A DNA stretch of 37,074 bases from Thermoplasmata archaeon (GCA_021811635.1 JAJZNS010000048.1:1-37074), one strand, 5' to 3'. Shown: positions 9,009-17,662, counted from the stretch's first letter. Translations and numbers: made by a program. The notes: generated from the sequence alone by a model not told the origin.

Positions 9009-12000
9009 TTACTTGTTCTGCTTCTTTTCCTGCAGTTTTTTCTGCTCCAGGAGCGAAAGTTTGTCGGAGGATGCGCCCTTCTTTCGGAATCCGCCCGTCG
9101 AGAGCTTGTAGTACACGTATCCTACGACTACTATCACCAGAATTATTCCCCCAATTATCAGAGGTGTCACGTAGCCTGGCGGGTTGACGGTAACGCTCTG
9201 CGTCACTTCGCCCAGAGTGGCAAAGAATCCGGCTCCCGAACTGTCCTCCGAGGTGTTGCTACCTGTTACGGTTATTGTGAATGTGCCCGTCTGTCTTGGG
9301 GTCCAGTTAAGGGATACGTTGGCGTTTGCATTGACCTTCAACTGCCTTGTATAGTTCTGGTCAGCGACAACCTTTCCACCCGCCCATATCAGGAGGTAGA
9401 AGCCGTTTGCAGTAATAGTCCCCTGGTTGGTGACATTGACATATATTGTTGTCTGCACGTTCTGTGTAAGTGTACCGGGTATGTACACGCTGTTCACCGC
9501 AATTCTCGGGGTTACCACGGATATGGTAAGGGTAAGGTTTGCGTAACCTGTGAGGTTCGTATATTTATTGGTCACGTTCAGGGATATCTCCATAACGTTC
9601 AGGGTGGTGAACTTTACCGTAATCCAGGTTCCGTTGTCATATGGATCGTTCTGGGAATCGTTCACAATAGTGTATATGGAGGCTGACTGGTTTGCTGGCG
9701 CTATGGTGCCGTTGTTCCCGTACCTGACCGTCCAGTTGAATTTCAGGTGCCCGAAGTTGCTGTCATACGGATCCCTGCTGTTTTTGCTGATAACATTGTT
9801 CTTGCTCAGTGCAGTGAAGTTCACTATCTGTCCGGCTACCGGGTTGCCGATGGCCTTCCCGGTGGCGTTGTACATATTCACATATGCTATTGGTTTGGTG
9901 GTATCGTTGACGTGGACAAAGAATTCCATGATCCTGGACTGGCCCGTGACGGTCATCACTGTGACATTGGCGTACTGATAGCTGTTGTTTTCAAGGTTCG
10001 GCTTTGAGAATGTGTAGGTGGCATTCACAGCCTGCGTGGTGAAGTTTGTGAATTTCCACTTGTAAAGCAGCGGGACAAAATACTTCCCAATTCCTGCAGA
10101 AGAGTTGTATACCGAGAATATTGAAAGTGTGTTCTGAGGAACGGACACAATCGGCGAAGTGCCGTTGTAAGTCCCGTTGAAATGTATTTTACCGCTGTAG
10201 TTCACGGAGTAGTTCACTGTCAGCGTGCCGCTGAAGGCATAAACATAAAAGGTCGTCTGGTTGGTGCCGTTCGACGGGCTGGTGGCATTTATCACTACAG
10301 AGTAGTTCTTTCCTGCTGTGCCGAAGGAGAATGAGTTGTTGTAGGTTTTCCCGCTGGTGAAGTTGCTCACAGATTTGCCATCCACAAACCAGCTGAAATC
10401 AGTAAGCAGATAGTCGTTCGTTCCAGTGACCGGGTTGAAGTAAGCGTTGGAAACGTTCATGTATACTGTAGTTCCGGTTGGAACCACGAAAGCGGTGTTG
10501 TTCATCGAAGTGTTGAGCACGTATTTTGAGCTGTTAAGGCCATTCCAGAAAAATTTGATATACTGATCTATGAATTTTGGGCCCTTGACGGCCGTAAACT
10601 TCATGTTAACCCAGTGCGACGAGGCCTGCGAGGAAATGTCTATCGGCGACTTGAAAGTGGATGTCGGGAAATTGGACGATTCCAGTGCCAAGCTGGTGTT
10701 TGCATAGGCAAAGGAGTAGGTATAGTTTACCTGCCCAGATGTGAAGTTGGTTGCCGTGGCGAATATTGACACGTTGTTTATTGTGGAAACATTGGAGAGC
10801 GCGGAGTTGTTGTAAGTTGCATTGACCTCTGCCGTGAGAGTCCATTTGTTCAGTGCTGTGGGCTTGACAATGCTCAGGCCAATTGATCCTGATCTCATCT
10901 CATATGCATTTCCATTTATCTTGAAGCTGCTGTTGGTGTAAGTTTCTAGATACGATGAAAAAACGGTATAGAGGTTGACTTTGTCCAGCTTCATCTGCCA
11001 GTATATTGACCCGATGGTGCTGTTAGGCAGAAACGGAACGGCGGTTCCGTTGTTGAATGTAAAGTTCACGAATTCGCTTACTCTGCCAAGGGAGTAGTTG
11101 ACTGTGTATGTTGTCGCCACAGATGCATTCTCCGAAACGAGCGAGGGCACTGTGACTGCCCCTGCAGACTGCACATTTACTTCGCTGGGCGCGTAACCCG
11201 GCGAACTGATTATGAGTGCGGTATTTGATAATTTGTTGACATCCGTGAACAGCGAAAACGTGTTTCCTGTGAATGAGAGTGTAGAGTACCTGAGTGAGGT
11301 TTCATTGAGTATTGCAACGTTTACCCTGCTGATCTGGGAGCCGTCAAGTGCGTTCACAACCCCGAACAGGTAATCAGTCGAGAGATCAATAGTGATCGTG
11401 CTGTTTGCCGGAACCGTTTCCGCGTAAATATGAGATTCCCCTCCGTAAATCACGTTGGCAAAAAATGACACCCCGAGCGGGAGTAAAGCGTGGAAACTGT
11501 TTGATGTGTAATTCGCTGTTTTTCCTGAAATGAAGGTGTAGCCGGCATTTGTGGTGAAGCTAACGGATGCAGTGTTTCCCGGAGCGATCCCGATCAGGTT
11601 CACTGTGGTGTTTGCGGTGAGTTCCACGGGAATGGTGATGTTCTGGGTCGGAATACTGGAAGTTGTGATGTTGAGGTATTCAGTGTATGCCGATGATAAT
11701 ACGTCACTGCCAATACGGGCATTGAAAGAATACAGTTCCGGTATGGTGACCTTGTATTCCCCAAACGGGAGCGTGGTTGAAATGGAGTAGCCTGTAATCG
11801 GTCCCCTGACGGTCTGCCCAGATATGGTGGAAAAAGTCACCGCCGTAGAAGAGGATGCGAATGAGAATGGGGTCGGACCCTGAGTGCTGTTTTCATAATA
11901 TAGCACCAAATTTACATTGGCCGTGCCGGGTTTGAATGCCTGGGAATTGACTGTCAGCGCCATTGAGCTGAACAGTAGTGCCATCACGATGAGCACTGAA

Positions 12001-12035
12001 ATTGCAAGATTCTTGTTCACTGAAATCTTCCTCAC
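9009..12035 (-). CDS. Large sequon-rich surface glycoprotein, anchored at the C-terminus
   Basis: Not assignable to a named function; it reads as an exported cell-surface protein of 1008 residues. The N-terminus is a signal peptide (basic MRKISVNKN, then a hydrophobic run to about residue 30). The body is beta-rich, Thr/Ser/Asn-rich and carries more than 50 N-x-S/T sequons by eye. Near residues 860-950 a CARDB/Ig-like domain is visible (INVTNQG-type pattern, ending before TVNPPG). A single membrane helix follows (IIGGIILVIVVVGYVYY), then a basic cytoplasmic tail rich in Lys and Gln. Surface topology is thus outside, one helix, short inside tail. The GTG at 12035 is chosen because a TATA box (TTTATATC, 12059-12066) sits 27 nt upstream; an ATG at 12116 lies upstream of that promoter. 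It could be an S-layer component, an adhesin or a peptidase partner. Confidence 0.75.
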   Translation of the reverse strand: MRKISVNKNLAISVLIVMALLFSSMALTVNSQAFKPGTANVNLVLYYENSTQGPTPFSFASSSTAVTFSTISGQTVRGPITGYSISTTLPFGEYKVTIPELYSFNARIGSDVLSSAYTEYLNITTSSIPTQNITIPVELTANTTVNLIGIAPGNTASVSFTTNAGYTFISGKTANYTSNSFHALLPLGVSFFANVIYGGESHIYAETVPANSTITIDLSTDYLFGVVNALDGSQISRVNVAILNETSLRYSTLSFTGNTFSLFTDVNKLSNTALIISSPGYAPSEVNVQSAGAVTVPSLVSENASVATTYTVNYSLGRVSEFVNFTFNNGTAVPFLPNSTIGSIYWQMKLDKVNLYTVFSSYLETYTNSSFKINGNAYEMRSGSIGLSIVKPTALNKWTLTAEVNATYNNSALSNVSTINNVSIFATATNFTSGQVNYTYSFAYANTSLALESSNFPTSTFKSPIDISSQASSHWVNMKFTAVKGPKFIDQYIKFFWNGLNSSKYVLNTSMNNTAFVVPTGTTVYMNVSNAYFNPVTGTNDYLLTDFSWFVDGKSVSNFTSGKTYNNSFSFGTAGKNYSVVINATSPSNGTNQTTFYVYAFSGTLTVNYSVNYSGKIHFNGTYNGTSPIVSVPQNTLSIFSVYNSSAGIGKYFVPLLYKWKFTNFTTQAVNATYTFSKPNLENNSYQYANVTVMTVTGQSRIMEFFVHVNDTTKPIAYVNMYNATGKAIGNPVAGQIVNFTALSKNNVISKNSRDPYDSNFGHLKFNWTVRYGNNGTIAPANQSASIYTIVNDSQNDPYDNGTWITVKFTTLNVMEISLNVTNKYTNLTGYANLTLTISVVTPRIAVNSVYIPGTLTQNVQTTIYVNVTNQGTITANGFYLLIWAGGKVVADQNYTRQLKVNANANVSLNWTPRQTGTFTITVTGSNTSEDSSGAGFFATLGEVTQSVTVNPPGYVTPLIIGGIILVIVVVGYVYYKLSTGGFRKKGASSDKLSLLEQKKLQEKKQNK

Positions 12036-12057
12036 AGTAGCGGTGAAAGGAATATCC

Positions 12058-12067
12058 CGATATAAAC
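12058..12067 (-). promoter_or_regulatory. TATA box of the surface glycoprotein gene
   Basis: Minus-strand GTTTATATCG has its centre about 27 nt before the GTG at 12035. It is the strongest TATA match in this part of the window and indicates a leaderless mRNA. Confidence 0.65.
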
Positions 12068-12150
12068 ATTCTTTTGATGCCTGGTGGGAAAGAGCATTAC
12101 GGTAGTTTCCTTCCAAACAAATTCCGTGTATTGCCAGAAAAACCGCTGTT

Positions 12151-13176
12151 TCACTGGAGTTTCACGATTCTTTTTTTCAGAGATTGCCCCTTCGTGACCA
12201 CTTCATATGAGGATAGTACTTCGTTTTCGAACAGTATTGCCTCAGATCCTGGTTCAGTTTTGCCCCAGTTTCCGTTTTCAGCCCATGGGTTCCTAAGTGC
12301 AGTTTTTATGATTTCTTCCGGCGAGATACTTGATTTTGAACGTTGTATAAGGTAGAGGAATGCCATTTCCGAAAACAGGTCAGGCGGAAATGACATCCCG
12401 TTATCCGTGCCAAGGCAAACGTTTCCATGGGCTGATAAAAAAGTTGAGTAGTCAGCCTCCAGCCCATAGAATCTGTTTGATCTCGGGGTGATGCATATCG
12501 GTATCTTTTGTTCTTTGAGCCTTGCAAGGTCATCCTTCCTGCAGTAAATCCCGTGCACTACCAGGGAGGGGTTAAGGGAGATCAGTCTGTCGATATCCTC
12601 CCTCTTCCTCTCGGAGAAGTGGATGGCAAAAGTTTTCCCATGCTTTCTGGCTATTTCTGACAGATCTTCGAGGAATCCGAAGTCGTGATCCGAAATGGAA
12701 CTCATCCCGAAGCCATCTGTGAGGCGGATCATTTCCTTCCCTTCTTCCACTGTCGCCGGTCTTCCCAGGATCTTCACCACAATCCCGGTTCCCGTGCTGG
12801 CTTCCCTGATCATCTTCGCCCCGCGAATTCCACCTTCCCTGAAGTCTGCCAGCAGGCCGGTTCCACTTTCTCTCGCAATATTCAGGCTTCTTTTGAGCCC
12901 TATCTCTATTTCCTGGCCGTTCGCCTTTTCCAGGTTCCGGTGCTTGAAACCGCCAGGTCCGACGGATTCCTCAAGATCGTTCGGAGGCTCCTGCTGAATA
13001 AATGAGTCTCCAAGATGTGTATGGCAGTTTGCCAGCACTGGCATGAGGGTGCCCTTGAATTTTGCCTCCGCCTCCAAGCCCCCAGAGATGCGGATTTCTC
13101 CATTCTTTTCATGGATGGTCGCGCGGACAAACCTGCCTTCAGAATACAGATGGCCCGTGAATACCGGAATGGTCAT
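12151..13176 (-). CDS. Metal-dependent amidohydrolase (deaminase/chlorohydrolase-like)
   Basis: Amidohydrolase-superfamily enzyme of 341 residues, likely hydrolysing or deaminating a nucleobase-like or other N-heterocyclic substrate in the cytoplasm. Metal-site residues are in the expected order: HTH (52-54), the His186-x-x-Glu189 pair of IHFSE, His208 of VVHG, and Asp258 of LGTDNG. PRSN (231-234) matches the loop of MTA/SAH- and cytosine-deaminase relatives. The family usually has 400-450 residues, so this is a short form with reduced beta-sandwich domains at both ends. The ATG overlaps the rtcB TGA in a 4-nt ATGA junction, so it is probably translated with the RNA ligase. The specific substrate cannot be read from the sequence. 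Confidence 0.82.
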   Translation of the reverse strand: MTIPVFTGHLYSEGRFVRATIHEKNGEIRISGGLEAEAKFKGTLMPVLANCHTHLGDSFIQQEPPNDLEESVGPGGFKHRNLEKANGQEIEIGLKRSLNIARESGTGLLADFREGGIRGAKMIREASTGTGIVVKILGRPATVEEGKEMIRLTDGFGMSSISDHDFGFLEDLSEIARKHGKTFAIHFSERKREDIDRLISLNPSLVVHGIYCRKDDLARLKEQKIPICITPRSNRFYGLEADYSTFLSAHGNVCLGTDNGMSFPPDLFSEMAFLYLIQRSKSSISPEEIIKTALRNPWAENGNWGKTEPGSEAILFENEVLSSYEVVTKGQSLKKRIVKLQ

Positions 13177-14606
13177 CCCTTTACCACACCCAGGGGCCTC
13201 AGTGATGCCACAGGCCTGGAAAGGCCGGCACCGATTACCGACTCTATGACATCCTCTATCCCCTTGTAGCTTTCCGGCGCTTCCTCAAGAATGGCCCTGC
13301 TGGAGGCGGTTTTAAGCATTACTCCCAGCCCCTCGAGCTCTGCGGCAACTTTCGATCTGCTAAGTGATTCCAGTGCCCTGTGCCGTGAGATGGATCTTCC
13401 GGCGCCATGGCATGTTGACCCGAATGAAAGGGGGAGATTTTCCCGCTCGCCAACAAGTACGTAAGACTTAGTGCCCATGCTGCCCGGGACCAGGACCGGG
13501 TGCCCGGTTGCTACAAATTCCTTCCCGTTTTCCTGCCTTCCAGCCGGGAATGCCCTGGTAGCCCCCTTCCTGTGGACAATCAGCTTCTTCCTGCTCCCGC
13601 CCACTGAATGCTCCTCCACCCTCGCCAGGTTGTGGGAAATGCTGTAAACAAGCCGCATTTCAATCGGATCGATGTTGAATGATCGCGCAAATACTTTCCT
13701 GACCTGATCAATTATGACTTCCCTGTTTACAAATGCAAAGTTTGCAGCCCCCTGCATGGCAGCCATATAATCGTCGAAGACCCTTTCACCAGACCTGGCA
13801 TAAACAAGCTGCCTGTCTGGAAGATCCTCAGTGCCTGAACCGAGGAGCTTTTCTATGTAATCCGTTGCAACCTGATGCCCCAATCCCCTGGATCCAGTGT
13901 GAACCATCACCGTTACGGTTCCTTTCGACAAGCCGAACGCCTCTGCTGTCTGAAGATCAAACACCTGATCCACCCCCTGGATTTCCAGGAAATGGTTACC
14001 TGCGCCAAGGGTCCCTATCTGCCTGATTCCTCTTGCCCTTGCGCTTTCCGAAATCTTTGATGCATCAGCGCCCCTGAATGATCCGCTCTCATCCGTGCGT
14101 CCTCTGTCCTCAGGATTACCAATTCCGTTTGCGGTGGCCCATTCGATCCCTTCTTCCAGGATGGCGGAAAGCTGCCCGCCTGTGAGGCGAACCCTTCCTT
14201 TTGTGCCCACCCCCGAGGGTACGCTGTTGAAGAGGGCGTCAATTACCTCCCTCCTTGATTTCAGGAATTCATCGATTGTAAGAGGTACGCTGACAAGGGA
14301 TACCCCACAGTTTATGTCATATCCCACGCCTCCAGGCGATATTATTCCGTCGTCGTATGCAAAGGCAGCTACGCCGCCAATGGGAAAGCCGTAACCGCTG
14401 TGGATGTCCGGCATAGCCATTGCCGGCCCCACGATCCCTGGCAGCTTGGAAACGTTGATAAGCTGGGCTATGGATCCGTCCTTCCCGGCCCGGTCGACAA
14501 GATCCCGGGAACCGAAGACTAGGGCATCGCCGTTCATGCCGGCGCTGATGTCCCTGTCTATCCTGTAAATGAAATCGGTTTCCCTACGAAGTTGAGGATT
14601 TCCCAC
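13173..14606 (-). CDS. rtcB: RNA-splicing ligase RtcB
   Basis: Joins 2',3'-cyclic phosphate (or 3'-phosphate) and 5'-OH RNA ends with GTP and Mn2+; in archaea it ligates tRNA exons after intron removal. All 477 residues are present. Metal ligands Asp97 and Cys100 (GGVGYDINCG), His205 (GAGNH), His236 (VHTGSRG) and His325 (SISHNLARVEEH) are visible, as is His400 in STCHGAGR, the probable guanylylated histidine. HRKGATRAFP (345-354) and PGSMGTKSYV (374-383) complete the signature. The start is GTG at 14606, with minus-strand TAATAGAG (14626-14633) about 24 nt upstream, fitting a leaderless mRNA. It is first in an operon with the amidohydrolase. The activator archease is not adjacent. Confidence 0.96.
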   Translation of the reverse strand: MGNPQLRRETDFIYRIDRDISAGMNGDALVFGSRDLVDRAGKDGSIAQLINVSKLPGIVGPAMAMPDIHSGYGFPIGGVAAFAYDDGIISPGGVGYDINCGVSLVSVPLTIDEFLKSRREVIDALFNSVPSGVGTKGRVRLTGGQLSAILEEGIEWATANGIGNPEDRGRTDESGSFRGADASKISESARARGIRQIGTLGAGNHFLEIQGVDQVFDLQTAEAFGLSKGTVTVMVHTGSRGLGHQVATDYIEKLLGSGTEDLPDRQLVYARSGERVFDDYMAAMQGAANFAFVNREVIIDQVRKVFARSFNIDPIEMRLVYSISHNLARVEEHSVGGSRKKLIVHRKGATRAFPAGRQENGKEFVATGHPVLVPGSMGTKSYVLVGERENLPLSFGSTCHGAGRSISRHRALESLSRSKVAAELEGLGVMLKTASSRAILEEAPESYKGIEDVIESVIGAGLSRPVASLRPLGVVKG

Positions 14607-14678
14607 GCTCGTGAATTGCTGAAAGCTCTATTATCATTTGCTGAGGTTATCTTTTTAATCTGAAATAGATAAGGAGGC
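14607..14678. promoter_or_regulatory. Divergent promoter between rtcB and the 67-residue gene
   Basis: Minus-strand TAATAGAG (14626-14633) sits about 24 nt before the rtcB GTG. Plus-strand CTTTTTAATC (14651-14660) lies about 24 nt before ATG 14679. A GGAGG at 14673-14677 is only 1 nt from that ATG, too close to be its ribosome site, which supports leaderless translation. Confidence 0.5.
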
Positions 14679-14882
14679 ATGGAGATCTCTTCCCTTCCTG
14701 AGGACCTGAGGTTTGAGATCAGGCTGCAGGTGGCCCTTCTGAGAAATGCAGAGAGGATTCGCGACGTTTCCAGGAACCCGGAAAAGTTCTCTGGTTACAT
14801 TGCCAGGAGAAAGGAGGCCATAGCAAGCCTCACCGGGAATGAAGCTGAGATACTTTACGAAGGGAAGAAAATCTATCCTTGA
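14679..14882 (+). CDS. Small acidic/basic helical protein, function unknown
   Basis: A 67-residue protein I do not recognise. It is charged, predicted mostly helical, without cysteines or membrane segments (for example LPEDLRFEIRLQVALLRNAE near residues 6-25). It is the first gene of a three-gene plus-strand set; its TGA overlaps a TTG (14879) of the next frame and lies 8 nt before that gene's preferred ATG. Codon use looks like its neighbours. Tight linkage to a winged-helix protein suggests a shared regulatory or complex role, but this is inference only. Confidence 0.6.
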   Translation: MEISSLPEDLRFEIRLQVALLRNAERIRDVSRNPEKFSGYIARRKEAIASLTGNEAEILYEGKKIYP

Positions 14883-14890
14883 GGTCTTTG

Positions 14891-15262
14891 ATGATCAGAA
14901 AAAATGCCTTTGATGCCATGCTGCTTGAAATGGGAAAGTCGCTGGAGAAGATAGAGAGAACCCTGCGCATCCTGCAGGTGATTCTGAATTCCCAGCCGAT
15001 AGGGATATCGAGGCTGTCAGAGGCCACCGGTCTCCCGGATCATGTGGTCAGGTATTCCCTCAGACTCATGCAGAGAGACGGGATAATCGAGCCTTCAAAG
15101 GCAGGAGCGATCGTTTCTCCGGAGTTCCTGGACAGAAGATCGGTCCTCATTGACCGGATCAGAAAGATGAGCGAGAGGGTGGATGCGCTCAAGACCATGT
15201 CCGAGACACTCCTTTCGGGTCATGTGGAGAGGAAGAGGGTTGCTGAGAAAGAAGATCCTTAA
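14891..15262 (+). CDS. Winged-helix transcriptional regulator (predicted)
   Basis: About 123 residues. A helix-turn-helix is visible in ILQVILNSQPIGISRLSEAT, followed by LPDHVVRYSLRLMQRDGIIEPS, which reads as recognition helix and wing of a winged-helix fold like those of small archaeal regulators (COG3388-like by memory, not verified). The C-terminal 45 residues are charged and helical and could dimerise. ATG 14891 is chosen because GAGG (14881-14884) lies 6 nt upstream; the TTG at 14879 would overlap the preceding stop. It overlaps the acetyltransferase gene by about 23 nt. The ligand and targets are unknown; autoregulation of the three-gene set and of rtcB across the divergent promoter is possible. 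Confidence 0.65.
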   Translation: MIRKNAFDAMLLEMGKSLEKIERTLRILQVILNSQPIGISRLSEATGLPDHVVRYSLRLMQRDGIIEPSKAGAIVSPEFLDRRSVLIDRIRKMSERVDALKTMSETLLSGHVERKRVAEKEDP

Positions 15263-15761
15263 GCCTGATACTCCCCAGGTTTTGATCAGGAGGGGCGAAC
15301 CCTCTGATGCTTCTGGCGTGATAGGATGCATGCAATCAGTCATGGATGAGGGGATCTTTCTTCTGGGTGACTACTACCTCATGACTGAAAGGGCAGAGAG
15401 GGAAAGGCTCGGTTCCAGATCTGATCTTACTCTCGTTGCGAATGCAAACAGGGAGGTTGTCGGTGTGTTGACGCTACAGAGGGGGGCTTACCGGAAGAAC
15501 CGGCATACTGCCACACTGGGAATAGCAATAAAAAAAGGATACAGGGGGGCCGGTCTTGGTAGGAAAATGATCACGGAGGCTCTTTCCTGGGCGAGAGCCG
15601 AGGGCATTAGGAAAGTGAATCTTGAGGTCTTTTCCTCTAACCTGAATGCAATTGGCCTATACAAGAAACTCGGCTTTTCCTACGAGGGCGTGAGAAAAGG
15701 GCAATTCATGATAAATGATGCCTATGTTGATGATGTGCTGATGTCTGTATGGCTTGACTGA
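15240..15761 (+). CDS. GNAT-family N-acetyltransferase
   Basis: Acetyl-CoA-dependent transferase of about 173 residues. The acetyl-CoA loop GYRGAGLGRKMI is clear, preceded by the beta4 strand ATLGIAIKK and followed by VNLEVFSSNLNAIGLYKKLGF, the standard motif B. The C-terminal NDAYVDDVLMSVWL resembles RimJ/YhhY-type small-molecule or N-terminal acetyltransferases. The start is uncertain: TTG 15240 has GAGG 7 nt upstream, while an in-frame ATG at 15222 has no ribosome site. Either start overlaps the end of the regulator gene, suggesting translational coupling. The substrate is not predictable; archaeal N-terminal acetylation or polyamine/amino-sugar acetylation are possible. Confidence 0.85.
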   Translation: MLRKKILKPDTPQVLIRRGEPSDASGVIGCMQSVMDEGIFLLGDYYLMTERAERERLGSRSDLTLVANANREVVGVLTLQRGAYRKNRHTATLGIAIKKGYRGAGLGRKMITEALSWARAEGIRKVNLEVFSSNLNAIGLYKKLGFSYEGVRKGQFMINDAYVDDVLMSVWLD

Positions 15762-15810
15762 TCATGTGAAAGGGGTTTGTACGCCTTTGAGTCTTGCATC
15801 AACGCGCTGG

Positions 15811-16221
15811 TCAAAGGTCATCTTTTTCCGGCGATTTTGTTTCTTTCTTGTCACCCAGGAAAAATTCTGCCATCAGATCCTCTTCCCTGGATCTGCTCAG
15901 TTTGGATGAGTAAAGCCTGAGTTCCAGGATTATCAGGGGAATAAGTGCAAAAATGTACAGCACTGCGAAGTAATAATCTATTACAACAGGCTCCGATGCG
16001 AAATATGGAAGATAGTACAGCACAACAGCAATAAAATAGAGGAATAGAGACGGGAGGGCTAAAAAATCAATTATTATTATGAGTATCCAGAAGGTCCAGC
16101 GGGCGAACGGCCCGAACAGGTATCTGTAACGGAGTTCCCGGGGCATTTCCTTAAGGGAGATCTTGTCCAGATCTCTCTTTATCAGCGGTTTCTCAGTTAT
16201 TGGTATAGATCTCGGCGCCAT
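15811..16221 (-). CDS. Small membrane protein ending the dpp operon, function unknown
   Basis: A 136-residue protein without recognised family. After a charged 45-residue N-terminus come two to three hydrophobic segments (WTFWILIIIIDFLALPSLFL, then LYFIAVVLYYLPYF, then VLYIFALIPLIILELRL), and the C-terminus is strongly charged (Lys/Glu/Asp). It overlaps the dppF reading frame by 29 nt and has an AGGAAGAG-type ribosome site before ATG 16221, so it is the last gene of the transporter operon. Possible roles are assembly, stability or regulation of the transporter. No evidence beyond position and topology. Confidence 0.7.
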   Translation of the reverse strand: MAPRSIPITEKPLIKRDLDKISLKEMPRELRYRYLFGPFARWTFWILIIIIDFLALPSLFLYFIAVVLYYLPYFASEPVVIDYYFAVLYIFALIPLIILELRLYSSKLSRSREEDLMAEFFLGDKKETKSPEKDDL

Positions 16222-17662
16222 GCTCTTCCTTTGCCTCTGCCTGGGCGTCGTAATAGTTGTAGTTGTATATCAGGCATGAGACAAAGTGCCCTCTTTTGAC
16301 TTCTTTCAGTCTTGGTATATCGGGCTTGATCATGGTGAACCTGATGGCATTTTCGCCCTCCGCTCTTTCTACTGACTTTATGGCCTTGAATGCTGCGCCC
16401 TTAGCGAGGAAGGTCTCCTTTTCTATCAGTCCTTTGATTAACTCCATTGTGTCGTCACCTGTAACGTGACCCTCCTCGAAGACCAGGTCAAGGTAGTTGT
16501 TCTCCTCGTCTGTCTGGATTTCCTTAATGCCGGTGATAGCCTCTGCCTCCGGATTCCGTACCGGATCAAGCATTGATTTTATGAATTCCGACATATCCCT
16601 GGGAGACCAGCCGCAGTTTGGCATGGCGACAGGACATCTGGGGTGAAAGTGGCATCCCTGCGGAGGATCGGCCGGATTCGGTATCTCCCCTTCCAGAATG
16701 GTCCTCTGCACCTTCACTTCTGGGTCTGGAATTGGTATTGCCGAAAGCAATGCCTTGGTGTACGGGTGAAGCATCTCGTTGAAGAGCTCTTCCGTCGTGG
16801 TGAGTTCCACCACCTTGCCAAGATACATGACTGCTACCCTGTCTGACATCATCCTTATCACGTTCAGGTGATGTGAAATGAACAGGTAAGAGAGACCCAT
16901 TCTGTTCTGCAGATCCCTGAGTATGTTCAGGATCTGGGCCTGAACGGAGACGTCCAGCGCCGAGGTGGGTTCGTCCAGCACAAGCAGTTTCGGCTCTATT
17001 GATATGGCCCTGGCAATACCTATTCTCTGCCTCTGCCCGCCGCTGAATTCATGGGGAAATCTGTATAAGTGATCTTCTGACAGACCGATTTCCTCGATGA
17101 TCTTTTTTTCTCGTTTCAGGATCTCTAAACTGCTGAGCTTGAGCAATACAGCCATGGGCTCTCCTATGATCTGCCTCACAATCTTGCGTGGATCAAGCGA
17201 ACTGAAAGGATCCTGAAATACCGGCTGCATGAATCGTCTTATCCTTCTCAGATCCCTCTGCTTTAGCCTCAGGAGCGAATATTTCTTCCTGAACTTGGAA
17301 ATTTCCCCAAGGAGATTCTTGAGCTCAGCATCGGTCTCCTCATCTGCGCCTGCGTTCAGTTTCTCGTCAACCTTCTCCTCGAGTTCAATAATATGGAGCA
17401 TTTCTTCCCTCGGGATGTTGAAATAAACATCACCGTCGGTAGCAGGGATCAACCTCAGTATTGTTCTGCCCAGAGTTGTCTTTCCACACCCTGTTTCACC
17501 CACGATCCCGAGAGATTCTCCCTCCCTCAGGTAGAATGTGACGTCGTCCAGTGCCTTGACGTATCCCTTGACCCCGCCCATGCCTCCGTATATCGGAAAA
17601 TATTTTTTCAGGCCATGGACGTACATCAGAACATTTTCGTCAGCCGATATTTTAGTAGTCAT
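16193..17662 (-). CDS. dppF: Oligopeptide ABC transporter ATPase (DppF/OppF type) with insertions
   Basis: ATP-hydrolysing subunit of the peptide importer, cytoplasmic face of the membrane. Walker A is GETGCGKTT (55-63), Q-loop PVFQDP (147-152), signature FSGGQRQRIGIARA (206-219), Walker B LLVLDEP (226-232). At 489 residues it is about 150 longer than usual. A charged coil of roughly 45 extra residues separates Walker A and Q-loop, and the C-terminal cysteine region (CHFHPRCPVAMPNC, then HFVSC) is split by about 90 extra residues before the last cysteine. OppD-type proteins use these cysteines for a [4Fe-4S] cluster. ATG 17662 has GGAGG 8 nt upstream and overlaps the dppD stop by 4 nt. Confidence 0.93.
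   Translation of the reverse strand: MTTKISADENVLMYVHGLKKYFPIYGGMGGVKGYVKALDDVTFYLREGESLGIVGETGCGKTTLGRTILRLIPATDGDVYFNIPREEMLHIIELEEKVDEKLNAGADEETDAELKNLLGEISKFRKKYSLLRLKQRDLRRIRRFMQPVFQDPFSSLDPRKIVRQIIGEPMAVLLKLSSLEILKREKKIIEEIGLSEDHLYRFPHEFSGGQRQRIGIARAISIEPKLLVLDEPTSALDVSVQAQILNILRDLQNRMGLSYLFISHHLNVIRMMSDRVAVMYLGKVVELTTTEELFNEMLHPYTKALLSAIPIPDPEVKVQRTILEGEIPNPADPPQGCHFHPRCPVAMPNCGWSPRDMSEFIKSMLDPVRNPEAEAITGIKEIQTDEENNYLDLVFEEGHVTGDDTMELIKGLIEKETFLAKGAAFKAIKSVERAEGENAIRFTMIKPDIPRLKEVKRGHFVSCLIYNYNYYDAQAEAKEEHGAEIYTNN

Noticed and set aside
8880..9686. 268-codon plus-strand ORF
   Set aside because: Antisense to the 3' part of the surface glycoprotein gene and its terminator; cysteine- and histidine-rich noise, no family features.
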